The notes under the pieces were generated by a model that made no database searches, was not told the origin of the DNA, and was given only the letters and a program-made list of their open reading frames with translations. The translations under genes and the position numbers were made by a program. From Sphingobacteriales bacterium TSM_CSS (GTDB lineage: Bacteria > Bacteroidota > Bacteroidia > Chitinophagales > UBA2359), in the NCBI GenBank assembly GCA_002212985.1, contig NBMY01000102.1, positions 1-32,392 on the forward strand: a stretch of DNA of 32,392 nt, read 5' to 3'. Shown here one piece after another: positions 1 through 8,802 of the stretch. Numbering within the stretch: the first letter of the stretch is position 1; every line of letters starts with the position of its first letter.

Positions 1-2
1 CA

Positions 3-890
3 ATAAAAAAACCTGCAATTTGGATAGGGGCAGAAAGCCCGATTCCCGTAGGCAGCGGTACTATTTGGAAAGACAACACTTTTTATATTCAAAAGAAGCA
101 TGGCGGCATACGCTTTGAGAACAAAGTGGGCAATATAGTAGATTTCACGGCAGGAAGTCATTTGCCGGGTGTTATATTTGAGTTCGGTTCGGAGAATGAT
201 TTCAGTATCGGTAATTTTGATTATGGAAAATTAGATGCTACCAATACAGATGAAAAAACCATAAGCCTGTTGCGGCAAAGGTATGATTTATACAGACAGT
301 CATTGGATTTATTGGAAGAACAGATACAACTTAAAGAAAAACGAGTAGCTGCTACGGATAGGGAAGAATTGGAAGAAATTGACAGATTACTTCAAAAAAA
401 TGAGGGCAGAAGAAAAGATTTGTCTATCCAAATAACATTTTTGGAAGAAACCTTAAAAGATACGCCAAATGTCGGAGAACTTTCTTTTGGAAGATGGCGG
501 TTGGAGTTTAACCCCGAATCGGAAGAAGAATACAGGAAATGGTATCAATTAAAGTATTATGTTTCTCCTCCACCTACAACAATACCAGTTTATAGTCCGG
601 CGGCTATTTATACGGCTATGGCTTTTTCCAGTACGCTCGCCGCTTCTGAAGAAAGCATAAATGGTTACCCCATAGTAGGTAATGTTGCTTTTCCGCTCGG
701 TTTTTTTATGGGCAGGGGTACAAACCGCATCAAAGTAGGAGTTTCTAATGAAATACCCACCGAACCGGCCAACGTTGGAGATATGGTTTTTAATAACAAC
801 CCCATAGTTGGCGGACCTGCCGGTTGGGTGTATGCGGCTATTGCATCGGGCGGGGGTGCATGGAAATCTTTCGGTTTAGTGGAGCCGTAA
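3..890 (+). CDS. 5'-truncated protein with coiled coil and tail-fibre-like C-terminus
   Basis: The reading frame is open from the first bases of the window, so the gene begins upstream; a GTG at 126 is an internal codon rather than a convincing start. About 295 residues are visible. Roughly 267-460 encodes a highly charged heptad-like stretch (repeated E, K, L and Q) expected to form a coiled coil. The last ~30 residues carry the pattern GDMVFNNNPIVGGPAGWVY followed by W-K-S-F-G, which resembles the closing segment of many phage tail-spike or tail-fibre and pectate-lyase-like surface proteins. No catalytic motif is visible. Codon choice is AT-richer (AGA, GAA, TTA, AAA) than in the miaE-priA genes beside it, which fits a horizontally acquired or phage-related gene. 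A strong terminator follows. Function is not assigned. Confidence 0.7.
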   Translation: MKKPAIWIGAESPIPVGSGTIWKDNTFYIQKKHGGIRFENKVGNIVDFTAGSHLPGVIFEFGSENDFSIGNFDYGKLDATNTDEKTISLLRQRYDLYRQSLDLLEEQIQLKEKRVAATDREELEEIDRLLQKNEGRRKDLSIQITFLEETLKDTPNVGELSFGRWRLEFNPESEEEYRKWYQLKYYVSPPPTTIPVYSPAAIYTAMAFSSTLAASEESINGYPIVGNVAFPLGFFMGRGTNRIKVGVSNEIPTEPANVGDMVFNNNPIVGGPAGWVYAAIASGGGAWKSFGLVEP

Positions 891-983
891 TGTTGATTAA
901 GAGAATTGGATTTTCCAGCAAATTCTTTGCAGTGGCATTAAAAAAGCTGGTATTTTTTAGATTTGGGCAGGTATAAACGAGGT

Positions 984-1021
984 AAAAGTTAGGGCAATAT
1001 AAATAAGCCCTAACTTTTTTT
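984..1021 (+). terminator. Intrinsic terminator after the first gene
   Basis: A perfect 12-bp stem (AAAAGTTAGGGC at 984-995 with GCCCTAACTTTT at 1007-1018), an 11-base loop and a run of seven T from 1015. It ends the transcript of the truncated gene and separates it from miaE-priA. Confidence 0.85.
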
Positions 1022-1109
1022 AGATTTATTTGTTTAATAGGTAAAAGTAGTTTTAGCTGCTTTGGGGGTTCGGTTTTTGCCTCATTATCTTTTTCTGATA
1101 CCTGCTTTT

Positions 1110-1700
1110 ATGAACACAATTTTACGCCTGCAACTGCCTACCGACCCGCGTTGGGTAAACCTTGCCGAAAAAAGTATTGAAGATATTTTAACCGACCATG
1201 CCTACTGCGAGCAAAAAGCCGCTTCCTCCTGTATTTCGCTCATACAGCAATATCCCGAAAAAACCGAATTAGTAGAGCAATTAGCGCCCATAGTTACCGA
1301 AGAATGGGGGCATTTCAGAATGGTACTCACCGAACTGAAAAAGCGAAACCTTAAACTTGGGCGGCAACGCAAAGACGAGTACGTAAACGAACTGCTCAAA
1401 TTTGTGCGAAAAGGCGTTAGCCGCGATGAACAACTGCTCGATAAACTGCTGATGGCCGGCCTCATTGAAGCCCGAAGCTGCGAACGCTTTAAACTGCTCT
1501 GGAAAGGTATTGCCGATGAAGCCCTGCAAAACTTCTACTACCGCCTTATGGTGGCCGAGGCCGCACATTATACCCTGTTTCTGGAACTTGCCCGCCTGTA
1601 TATGCCCGCCGAGGTGGTGCGCAAACGCTGGCAAGAGTGGCTTGCTTTTGAAGCAGAACTGATGCAAAACCTTACCCCGCGCGGCGACAGAATGCACTAA
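1110..1700 (+). CDS. miaE: tRNA-(ms2io6A)-hydroxylase-like diiron protein (MiaE family)
   Basis: MiaE is a non-haem diiron monooxygenase that hydroxylates the isopentenyl group of ms2i6A37 in tRNAs reading UNN codons. The 196-residue protein starts with LRLQLPTDPRW, typical of the family, so the ATG at 1110 is preferred over the longer frame opening at 1062. The ferritin-like four-helix pattern and carboxylate/histidine ligands are visible: E34 in YCEQKA, EEWGHF (ExxH), a Glu in IEARSCERF, and EAAHYTLF (ExxH). It lies 23 bp upstream of priA on the same strand and is probably co-transcribed; nothing links the two functionally. The tRNA substrate would need MiaA and MiaB, which are not in this window. 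Family assignment is firm; the exact tRNA substrate in Bacteroidota is inferred. Confidence 0.9.
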   Translation: MNTILRLQLPTDPRWVNLAEKSIEDILTDHAYCEQKAASSCISLIQQYPEKTELVEQLAPIVTEEWGHFRMVLTELKKRNLKLGRQRKDEYVNELLKFVRKGVSRDEQLLDKLLMAGLIEARSCERFKLLWKGIADEALQNFYYRLMVAEAAHYTLFLELARLYMPAEVVRKRWQEWLAFEAELMQNLTPRGDRMH

Positions 1701-1723
1701 CCTACCCCTACAACCCCGCCGCC

Positions 1724-4180
1724 ATGCCCGTTTATGCCCATGTTTTATTGCCGCTATCACTTGCCGAAACCTATACTTATGAGGTTCCGCCGCACTTGCT
1801 GCAAACTATAGGACCGGGCAAAAGGGTAGAGGTGCAGTTTGGGCAAAAGCGCATATATGCCGGCATTGTAAAAAATGTGTTTGAAGATAACCCGCCGTCT
1901 TATGCCGTTAAACCCATCATAAACGTACTCGATGACCAACCTATGGTTACCAACCTGCAGTTGCAGTTCTGGCAATGGTTGGCGCAGTACTACCTTTGTG
2001 CCGAAGGTGATGTAATGAACACCGCCCTGCCGTCGGCCTTTAAACTATCCAGCGAAACCTTACTGGAACTGAACCCCACTTTCCAGCACGATTACTCGCT
2101 GCTTTCCGATGAGGAATTTCTGGTTGCCGAAGCATTTACCCAACACCCCGAAATTACCCTGCAAGAGGTACAACACATAGTAAACCGAAAAAATGTGCTG
2201 CACCTTATAAAATCGCTCCTCGAAAAAGGGGTAATTTTTGTGAAGGAAGAACTGGTAGAGCGCTACAAATCTAAAATCGAAACCGTGTATGCTCTTATGC
2301 CCCAATTTGAACCCGATGAAGCCATGCACCAACTGTTCGACAGCCTGACGCGGGCACCCAAACAGCTTACCGCCCTCATGGCATACATACAGGTAAAAAA
2401 CGAAACGGGGCAAACCTTGGTTACCTTAAAAGAACTGCAAACCAAAGCCCCGGCACTGCTGCAGCCCGATGTAAAGGCACTGGTAAAAAAAGGCATTTTC
2501 GGGCAGCAAGAGCGCACGGTAAGCCGCCTGCCACAACTGCCCCATACGCAAACGGTCACTTACCAACTGTCAGACTATCAGCAAAATGCCCTTCGGGAAA
2601 TAAAAACACATTTTACCAATAAACAGGTGGTATTGCTGCACGGTGTTACCTCCAGCGGTAAAACCCAACTGTACATACAACTCATTCAGGAAACCATTAG
2701 CGAAGGCAGGCAGGCGCTGTTTCTTATGCCCGAAATTGCCCTTACCTCACAAATGATAAACCGCCTTCGCAAAGTATTTGGCAACCAGGTAGGCATTTAC
2801 CACTCCAAATTTAACGATCAGGAGCGCATAGAAATATGGCAGAAAGTGCTCCGGGGCGAGTATAAATTAGTGTTGGGCGCAAGGTCATCTTTGTTTCTGC
2901 CCTTTCAAAATCTGGGTTTGCTTATTGTGGACGAAGAGCACGATACCTCCTTTAAACAATACGACCCCGCTCCCCGCTACCACGCCCGCGATTCTGCCAT
3001 TTACCTCGCCTCCCTGTTTGGCGCCAAAACCGTGCTTGGTTCGGCCACCCCGTCGGTAGAAAGCTACTACAATGCGGTAAAACTCAACAAATACGGACTG
3101 GTAACCCTTACCCAACGCTACGGCAACGTAGAACCCCCAATCATTGAAGTGGTAAACATGCGCCAGGCCGCCAAAGAAAACCGCATGCGGTCGCACTTTA
3201 GCGAGCAGTTACTTGCGGAAATGAAGGAAGCCCTTGATTTAAAAGAGCAGGTGATACTTTTTCAAAACCGGCGCGGCTATGCACCTCAGTTGGCTTGCGA
3301 AGTTTGCGGCTGGATACCCCAATGCCCCCGATGCGATGTTAGCCTTACCTACCACAAATACATACACCGGCTAAAATGCCATTACTGCGGTTACCAAACA
3401 AACACCGTAACCCAATGCAAGTCCTGCAACAGCACCCGTATTTCCCAGCACGGCTTTGGCACCGAAAAGGTGGAAGACGAACTGCAACATATTTTTCCCG
3501 ATGCAAAAATTGACCGGCTCGATTTGGAAGTAGCCCGAACCAAAACCGGTTTCGAAAGCATTATTCAACGCTTTGAGCAAAAAGAAACCCATATTTTGGT
3601 AGGCACGCAAATGGTAACCAAAGGACTTGATTTTGACAACGTAAACATGGTAGGCATCCTCAGCGCTGACCAACTGCTCTTTTTCCCCGATTTCCGTTCG
3701 GCTGAAAGGGCTTTCCAGCTCATGTTGCAGGTAAGCGGCCGCGCCGGCAGGCGAGAGAAACAGGGTAAAGTGCTCATACAAACCAAAAACCCCAACTACC
3801 CCGTCATCAACTACGTACTGCAAAACAACTACACCGGCTTCTTCCATGCCGAACTGGCCGAGCGCCTCAAGTACAACTATCCGCCCTTTACCCGCCTTAT
3901 TTCGCTCTTGCTCAAACATACCGATAAAGAGAAGGTAAACAGTGCCGCCTTTGAACTGGCCGCCGCCCTCAAAAAAAACCTCGGCAACGGCATTTTAGGT
4001 CCGGGGCTTCCGGCGGTTGCACGGGTAAGAAATTATTACCTGCGCCAGATTTTGGTGAAACTGGGTAAAAACAGCCACCTTGCCGATACCAAACAATACA
4101 TAGCCCAAACCATTTCCGCCCTCTATGCCGATAAAAACTATAAATCTGTCATAGTACAGGTAGATGTAGATCCTTACTGA
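1724..4180 (+). CDS. priA: Primosomal protein N' (replication restart helicase PriA)
   Basis: PriA is a superfamily 2 3'-5' DNA helicase that recognises stalled replication forks and reloads the replisome. The 818-residue protein is of normal family length. The N-terminal 3'-DNA-binding domain covers about residues 1-105. The helicase core has Walker A GVTSSGKT (307-314), a DEEHD Walker B (403-407) and the GSATPS motif (439-444). Eight zinc-binding cysteines lie between 525 and 568 in CEVC, CPRC, CHYC and CKSC pairs inserted in helicase lobe 2, as in E. coli PriA. The RecA-like second lobe (QVSGRAGR) and a C-terminal domain follow. The start at 1724 gives the conserved YAHVLLPLSL opening. It is the second gene of the miaE-priA pair and converges on uvrA. 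Confidence 0.96.
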   Translation: MPVYAHVLLPLSLAETYTYEVPPHLLQTIGPGKRVEVQFGQKRIYAGIVKNVFEDNPPSYAVKPIINVLDDQPMVTNLQLQFWQWLAQYYLCAEGDVMNTALPSAFKLSSETLLELNPTFQHDYSLLSDEEFLVAEAFTQHPEITLQEVQHIVNRKNVLHLIKSLLEKGVIFVKEELVERYKSKIETVYALMPQFEPDEAMHQLFDSLTRAPKQLTALMAYIQVKNETGQTLVTLKELQTKAPALLQPDVKALVKKGIFGQQERTVSRLPQLPHTQTVTYQLSDYQQNALREIKTHFTNKQVVLLHGVTSSGKTQLYIQLIQETISEGRQALFLMPEIALTSQMINRLRKVFGNQVGIYHSKFNDQERIEIWQKVLRGEYKLVLGARSSLFLPFQNLGLLIVDEEHDTSFKQYDPAPRYHARDSAIYLASLFGAKTVLGSATPSVESYYNAVKLNKYGLVTLTQRYGNVEPPIIEVVNMRQAAKENRMRSHFSEQLLAEMKEALDLKEQVILFQNRRGYAPQLACEVCGWIPQCPRCDVSLTYHKYIHRLKCHYCGYQTNTVTQCKSCNSTRISQHGFGTEKVEDELQHIFPDAKIDRLDLEVARTKTGFESIIQRFEQKETHILVGTQMVTKGLDFDNVNMVGILSADQLLFFPDFRSAERAFQLMLQVSGRAGRREKQGKVLIQTKNPNYPVINYVLQNNYTGFFHAELAERLKYNYPPFTRLISLLLKHTDKEKVNSAAFELAAALKKNLGNGILGPGLPAVARVRNYYLRQILVKLGKNSHLADTKQYIAQTISALYADKNYKSVIVQVDVDPY

Positions 4181-4420
4181 TAAAAAACGCCTTCCTTAGT
4201 TTTTTGGGTAGGGCACAAGGGGCGGCGCCCTGCAATTTTGGTGGCAGATATGCGTACCATTGATGTCATGAAGAGGTACAACGCACTGTAATCTCCTGCG
4301 GGGTTGTAGTGTGCGGTGATTGAGGGGGCAAAGCAAATCATAGGTTATTTTATTCCAACCATGCTTTCATGCTGGTAAGTTTAAGCGAAGGTTGGTGTAG
4401 CATTGCCGCTTACCTGTTGC

Positions 4421-4436
4421 GGGGCATAATTGCCCC
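4421..4436 (-). other. Short hairpin just downstream of uvrA
   Basis: GGGGCA-TAAT-TGCCCC forms a 6-bp stem with a 4-base loop seven bases beyond the uvrA stop codon. There is no T-run on either side, so it is not a canonical intrinsic terminator; it could stabilise the 3' end of the uvrA mRNA. No clear terminator is seen elsewhere in the 262-bp convergent gap between priA and uvrA. Confidence 0.35.
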
Positions 4437-4442
4437 AACTAC

Positions 4443-7259
4443 TCACCGGGCTGCTTTTTGCTTGAGGTATTGGGCGGTATAGGAGTTGGCTACGGCAAGT
4501 ATGCCATTGGGCGGACCTTGGTAGAGCAGGTGTCCGCCTTCGTTGCCGCCTTCGGGGCCAAGGTCTATAATCCAGTCAGCGCATTTAATAATATCGAGGT
4601 TGTGCTCTACCACTACTATGGTATGCCCGTTTTCTACCAATGCATTAAAAGATTGCAGCAGTTTATTAATGTCGTTAAAATGGAGTCCGGTAGAGGGTTC
4701 GTCAAAAATAAAGAGGATAGGTTCCTGAGCTTTGCCCTTGCTAAGGTAAGAAGCCAGTTTTACCCGCTGCGCCTCGCCGCCGCTGAGGGTGCTGGAAGAC
4801 TGCCCCAATTTTACATAACCCAGCCCCACATCTGACAGTGGTTTTATTTTGGAGGCAATTTCTTTATGGTCGGCAAAAAATAGCAGGGCTTCCTCAACAC
4901 TCATTTCCAGTATGTCGTAAACAGAGTGGTTTTTGTATTGTACTTCCAGCACTTCGGCTTTAAAACGTTTGCCGTTACAGTCTTCGCAGGTAAGGTGTAT
5001 GTCGGCCAAAAACTGCATTTCCACTACGGTTTCGCCTTCGCCCTGACAGGTTTCGCAGCGGCCGCCTTCTACGTTAAACGAAAAATGTTTGGGCAAAAAT
5101 CCGCGCATTTTAGCTAAAGGTTGGTTAGCAAACAGGTCGCGTATGGCATCATAGGCTTTAATGTAGGTAATTGGGTTAGAGCGCGAAGATTTACCCAGCG
5201 GATTTTGGTCTATAAGTTCTATTTGTGCAATATCTTCGGTATGGCCGCCAATCTGCCCGAAATTACCCGGCGCATCGGTTGGCTGGTTGAGTTTTTGTTT
5301 AAGGGCAGGATATAAAATTTCTTTTACCAGCGTGGTTTTTCCGGAGCCGCTTACGCCGGTGACCACTGTTATACATTGGAGCGGAAAGTTGGCGGTAAGG
5401 TTTTTGAGGTTGTGTTGCCGGGCTTTTTCTATGGCAATAAACCGGTTGGGCACGCGGCGGTTTTTGGGCATTTCTACTTGTTTAATGCCCTGTATATATT
5501 GTGCGGTAAGGCTGTTGGGTTGGTTGCTGAGTTGGTTGGGCGGTCCGGCAAAAACAACTTCGCCGCCCAGGTGGCCGGCCAAGGGACCCATATCAATAAG
5601 GTAATCGGCGGCGCGTATAAATTCTTCGTCGTGTTCTACAATAATAACGGTATTGCCCATGTTGCGCAGTTGTTTCAGTACGCCAATCAGGCGGTCGGTA
5701 TCGCGGGGGTGGAGTCCTATGCTGGGTTCGTCAAGAATGTACATGGAGTTGGTGAGGTTGCTGCCCAGCGACCTTGTAAGGTTAATGCGCTGTGTTTCGC
5801 CGCCCGAAAGGGTAGCCGAAACGCGGTTAAGGGTTAAATAACCCAATCCAACCTGCAGCATAACAGATAAGCGGTTGTTGATTTCGGTAAGAATACGGCG
5901 GCTTATTTGTGCCTGCTGCGGGGTAAGTTGCAGGTGGTTAAAAAAGTGTTTTACCTCTTGCAAGGGCAGGTTTACCAGATCTGTAATGGCTTTGCCGTTA
6001 ATTTTTACATATTGCGCATCGGGTCTCAGGCGCGAACCTTTGCAGTTTCGGCAGGTTGTTTTGCCACGGTATTTTGCCAGCAAAACGCGGTAATGTATTT
6101 TGTAGGTTTGCTCTTCAAGGTATTTAAAAAACATGTCGAGTCCTTCAAAATGTTGGTTACCTGTCCATAGGAGTTGGTATTCTTCGGGGCTTAGGTCTGA
6201 AACAGCGCGGTGAATAGGAAACTCAAATTTATGGCTGTGCAAAACAAGTTCATCGTTCCACGCTTTCATTTTTTCGGTTCGCCACGGGGCAATGGCACCT
6301 TCGTAAACCGACAGGTTTTTATCGGGGAAAACCAGATTTTCATCAATGCCAATTACCTGTCCGAACCCTTCGCAAACCGGACAGGCGCCGTAAGGGCTGT
6401 TGTAGTTAAAAAAGTGCGCATTGGGTTCTTCAAAAGTAAGCCCATCAAGTTCAAAACGGTTAGAGAAGTGGCGGGTTTCCTGGTTGTTTATAGAAATGAT
6501 GCATTGGCCCAACCCCTCAAAAAAGGCGGTATTGACCGAGTCGGCGCAGCGGGTACGGGTGTCGTAGTCATCGGGTTTTACTACTAAGCGGTCAATGAGC
6601 ACGCGCATATCGGTCAGTGTGTTTTCGTCGGGGTTCAGGTCTTCAATTTTAAGAATTTGCCCGCCGTATTCAATTCTGGTAAACCCTTTTTGCAGCAGCA
6701 GGTCGAGTTCTCTTTTTAGCGCCTGTTTGCCCTGCCCGTGCAGGTGCAAAGGGGTAAGAATTTGAATTTTGGTATCGGGAGGTAAGGAAAAAATGAAATC
6801 GGTTACGTCTGAAACTTCGTCTTTCCTTACCATTTGCTCCGATATGGGGGAGTAGGTAATGCCGGCGCGGGCATAGAGCAGGCGCAGGTAGTCATAAATT
6901 TCGGTAAGGGTGCCAACCGTAGAGCGCGAGGTACGGGTAATTACCTTTTGTTCAACGGCAATGGCGGGGCATATACCTTTAATATAGTCCACATCGGGTT
7001 TGTTCATTCGGGTAAGAAACTGCCTGGCATAAGAAGAAAGGCTTTCAACATAGCGGCGTTGCCCTTCGGCATAAAGGGTGTCTATGGTAAGAGAAGATTT
7101 GCCGCTGCCCGATACGCCGGTTACTACCACAAACCGGTTTCGGGGTATGGCTACGCTTACGTTTTTAAGGTTGTGCAGCCGGGCGCCTTTAATAATAATG
7201 AATTGGCGGGGGCTTAGGTTGTCTAAATCGGCTGTAGTGAAAACGCTCATGAAAGGCAT
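4443..7259 (-). CDS. uvrA: Excinuclease ABC subunit A (UvrA)
   Basis: UvrA is the damage-recognition ATPase of nucleotide excision repair and forms UvrA2-UvrB2 on DNA. The 938-residue protein has the complete two-ABC-module layout: Walker A GVSGSGKSS (48-56), UvrB-binding and insertion regions, a CPVC (293-296) and CRNC (403-406) zinc module, the signature LSGGETQR (484-491), then a second Walker A GVSGSGKT (about 635-642), a CETC (735-738)/CEDC (758-761) zinc finger and LSGGEAQR (825-832). Both Walker B DEPS motifs are present (510-513 and 853-856). The ATG at 7259 is taken as start; an ATG three codons in (7250) is equally possible. It is transcribed alone, divergently from the ECF sigma gene. 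A second uvrA paralogue is common in this phylum, so this may not be the only copy. Confidence 0.96.
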   Translation of the reverse strand: MPFMSVFTTADLDNLSPRQFIIIKGARLHNLKNVSVAIPRNRFVVVTGVSGSGKSSLTIDTLYAEGQRRYVESLSSYARQFLTRMNKPDVDYIKGICPAIAVEQKVITRTSRSTVGTLTEIYDYLRLLYARAGITYSPISEQMVRKDEVSDVTDFIFSLPPDTKIQILTPLHLHGQGKQALKRELDLLLQKGFTRIEYGGQILKIEDLNPDENTLTDMRVLIDRLVVKPDDYDTRTRCADSVNTAFFEGLGQCIISINNQETRHFSNRFELDGLTFEEPNAHFFNYNSPYGACPVCEGFGQVIGIDENLVFPDKNLSVYEGAIAPWRTEKMKAWNDELVLHSHKFEFPIHRAVSDLSPEEYQLLWTGNQHFEGLDMFFKYLEEQTYKIHYRVLLAKYRGKTTCRNCKGSRLRPDAQYVKINGKAITDLVNLPLQEVKHFFNHLQLTPQQAQISRRILTEINNRLSVMLQVGLGYLTLNRVSATLSGGETQRINLTRSLGSNLTNSMYILDEPSIGLHPRDTDRLIGVLKQLRNMGNTVIIVEHDEEFIRAADYLIDMGPLAGHLGGEVVFAGPPNQLSNQPNSLTAQYIQGIKQVEMPKNRRVPNRFIAIEKARQHNLKNLTANFPLQCITVVTGVSGSGKTTLVKEILYPALKQKLNQPTDAPGNFGQIGGHTEDIAQIELIDQNPLGKSSRSNPITYIKAYDAIRDLFANQPLAKMRGFLPKHFSFNVEGGRCETCQGEGETVVEMQFLADIHLTCEDCNGKRFKAEVLEVQYKNHSVYDILEMSVEEALLFFADHKEIASKIKPLSDVGLGYVKLGQSSSTLSGGEAQRVKLASYLSKGKAQEPILFIFDEPSTGLHFNDINKLLQSFNALVENGHTIVVVEHNLDIIKCADWIIDLGPEGGNEGGHLLYQGPPNGILAVANSYTAQYLKQKAAR

Positions 7260-7566
7260 TTGGTGGTTTTATGGTAGCGGGCAGCAGGTTGGTCAACCAC
7301 TGAAACAGCGCTGATGGGAATAATTGTTACAAAGTTCGTTTTTTTACTAAACTAATGGTAAACAAATTGGTCTAATCTGGAGTTTAGCGCCAAACAAAAG
7401 CGGGCTAAAAATAAAATAGGTTGCCTTGAAAGGGTAGTAGTGCTGAAATGCTTTTATTTAAAGCCATATTGTTTTATTTTTTGTTTAAGGCGAATGTATA
7501 AAGCATTTGGGTTTGTTTGGCAAAATGGGCAAAGTGTTAAATTTTATAGAAAAAACACAAAAAAAT

Positions 7567-7597
7567 TTTGCGGTAATGAAAAAAAAACCTATCTTTG
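7567..7597 (+). promoter_or_regulatory. Bacteroidota-type promoter of the ECF sigma gene
   Basis: TTTG at 7567-7570, exactly 19 bases, then TATCTTTG at 7590-7597, a full match to the primary sigma-factor consensus of this phylum. Transcription would start near 7604, giving a leader of about 135 bases before the sigma gene ATG at 7739. The rest of the 479-bp gap to uvrA (7260-7566) holds no convincing gene; the uvrA promoter must lie there but is not clear. Confidence 0.75.
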
Positions 7598-7685
7598 TTT
7601 AGCAAACACCCCAAAAGTTACCTGTTTAAACGGGATAATTTTATAATCACTCAATAAACATCATCTATCGAGAAAAACTCTACGC

Positions 7686-7711
7686 TAATTAACCGGCTGA
7701 TAATTAACCGG
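7686..7711 (+). repeat. Tandem direct repeat in the sigma-gene leader
   Basis: The 11-mer TAATTAACCGG occurs at 7686-7696 and again at 7701-7711, a 15-base period, 27 bases before the sigma gene start and inside the predicted 5' untranslated region. Such spaced repeats may be an operator or an RNA element; no binding protein can be named. Confidence 0.5.
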
Positions 7712-7738
7712 TAGTGCTTAAAAAAAACATATCATATT

Positions 7739-8317
7739 ATGACATTGCACTTAATTGGCGACAGAGTGCTGATCAGAATGTACAGATCAGGCGATGACAA
7801 GGCTTTGGCCGAACTGATACGCAGGTACAAAGACAAAATTTACACTTCCATTCTCCTTTTTGTAAAGGACGAAGTGCTTGCGGAAGACATTTTTCAAGAC
7901 ACTTTTATTAAGGTAATTGAAACATTGAAACGGGGTAAATACTCCGAAGAGGGCAAGTTTTTACCTTGGGTGTTGCGCATTGCCTACAATTTGTGCGTAG
8001 ATCATTACCGCAAAACCAAAAGAACACCTACCATTACCACTTCTGATGGGCAGGATATTTTTAAGGTGCTGAAATTTGTGGAAGAGAGCGCTGAAGACCG
8101 GATTGAGCGCGATGAAACAGCCGGAAAAGTGCGCCGCTTAATAGACAGCCTACCGCCCGAACAACGCGAAGTGGTAATTTTAAGGCATTATGCCGATTTG
8201 AGTTTTAAGGAAATTGCTGCCATTACCGATGTAAGTATTAATACTGCCTTGGGGCGTATGCGTTATGCACTTATAAACATTCGCAAAATGGTAGAAGAAC
8301 GTCAAATTGCACTGTAA
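7739..8317 (+). CDS. ECF-type RNA polymerase sigma factor
   Basis: A 192-residue sigma-70 family protein with only regions 2 and 4. Region 2 (about residues 25-95) includes the core-binding and -10-recognition segment with AEDIFQDTFIKV and the FLPWVLRIAYNLCVDHYRK stretch. Region 4 (about 130-185) contains SLPPEQREVVILRHYADLS and the helix-turn-helix SFKEIAAITDVSINTALGRM that reads the -35 element. Length and layout are those of ECF sigma-24 factors. ECF factors are usually paired with an anti-sigma factor encoded next door, but here the next gene is on the other strand after a terminator, so this is an orphan unit. It has its own housekeeping-type promoter, long leader and terminator, suggesting control by transcription of its own gene or by a distant partner. 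Target genes cannot be inferred. Confidence 0.93.
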   Translation: MTLHLIGDRVLIRMYRSGDDKALAELIRRYKDKIYTSILLFVKDEVLAEDIFQDTFIKVIETLKRGKYSEEGKFLPWVLRIAYNLCVDHYRKTKRTPTITTSDGQDIFKVLKFVEESAEDRIERDETAGKVRRLIDSLPPEQREVVILRHYADLSFKEIAAITDVSINTALGRMRYALINIRKMVEERQIAL

Positions 8318-8355
8318 GCAAGGTTTTTTTACTGACAGACATCTGAAATCGATGG

Positions 8356-8402
8356 CAGGTGCATTTTTCTGCAATGTAAAGCAGTTAAAATGCACCTGTT
8401 TT
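8356..8402 (+). terminator. Intrinsic terminator of the sigma gene
   Basis: A 12-bp perfect outer stem (CAGGTGCATTTT at 8356-8367 with AAAATGCACCTG at 8387-8398), an inner CTGC/GCAG stem, then TTTT. It closes the sigma-factor transcript; read from the other strand the T-run is weaker. Confidence 0.8.
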
Positions 8403-8458
8403 GTTATGTTTTTGCCATACTTTGCAGGTGGGTGAGTGGTTGGCGTATAGTAAAAAAA

Positions 8459-8761
8459 TTATGGGGCAGACTGTAACCCGCCTTTCAGGTTAAATATACG
8501 GTTAAACCCCATTTGGCTCATCAGCAGGCAGGCATTTACACTTCGTATGCCTTTGCTGCAATATACCAGATAAGTTTTTTTCGGGTCCAGTTCGGCAATT
8601 TCATCGGAAAAGCCGGGTTGTTTTATGTCAACATTTACCGCATCGGGCAAATGAAAATCGGTAAATTCTGCTGCTGTTCTCACATCAAGTATAATTACGT
8701 TGGGGTTATGGCATTGCGCCACAAAATCGAGGTAGGCTAAGTTGGTAAATTTTTCCTGCAT
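8459..8761 (-). CDS. Single-domain rhodanese-like protein
   Basis: A 100-residue stand-alone rhodanese fold, probably a cytosolic sulfurtransferase or persulfide carrier. The features are LDVRTAAEF (the DxR-x-x-x-E/F motif), HLPDAVNVDI, and the active-site loop CSKGIRS with catalytic Cys68. The loop matches the six-residue persulfide-binding loop of sulfurtransferases rather than the longer loop of Cdc25-type phosphatases. The start is placed at the ATG at 8761 (MQEKFTNLAYLDF); an in-frame ATG at 8791 would add ten residues with no family support. It lies 41 bp downstream of lpxB on the same strand and is probably co-transcribed. The sulfur acceptor is unknown. Confidence 0.88.
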   Translation of the reverse strand: MQEKFTNLAYLDFVAQCHNPNVIILDVRTAAEFTDFHLPDAVNVDIKQPGFSDEIAELDPKKTYLVYCSKGIRSVNACLLMSQMGFNRIFNLKGGLQSAP

Positions 8762-8802
8762 GGTTGAATTAATTAGGTAGGTGAGGAACAATAGCGCTTT
8801 GT

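Noticed and set aside
7330..7337. Possible uvrA -7 element on the minus strand (GAACTTTG)
   Set aside because: The first base differs from consensus and no -33 element is correctly spaced.
7440..7646. A 68-codon open frame upstream of the sigma gene
   Set aside because: It contains the sigma promoter, is low in complexity (F, K, Y, C rich) and has no family features.
7689..7701. A 13-mer TTAACCGGCTGAT shared with 27309-27321
   Set aside because: Several shared 13-mers are expected by chance in 32 kb; no other similarity around them.
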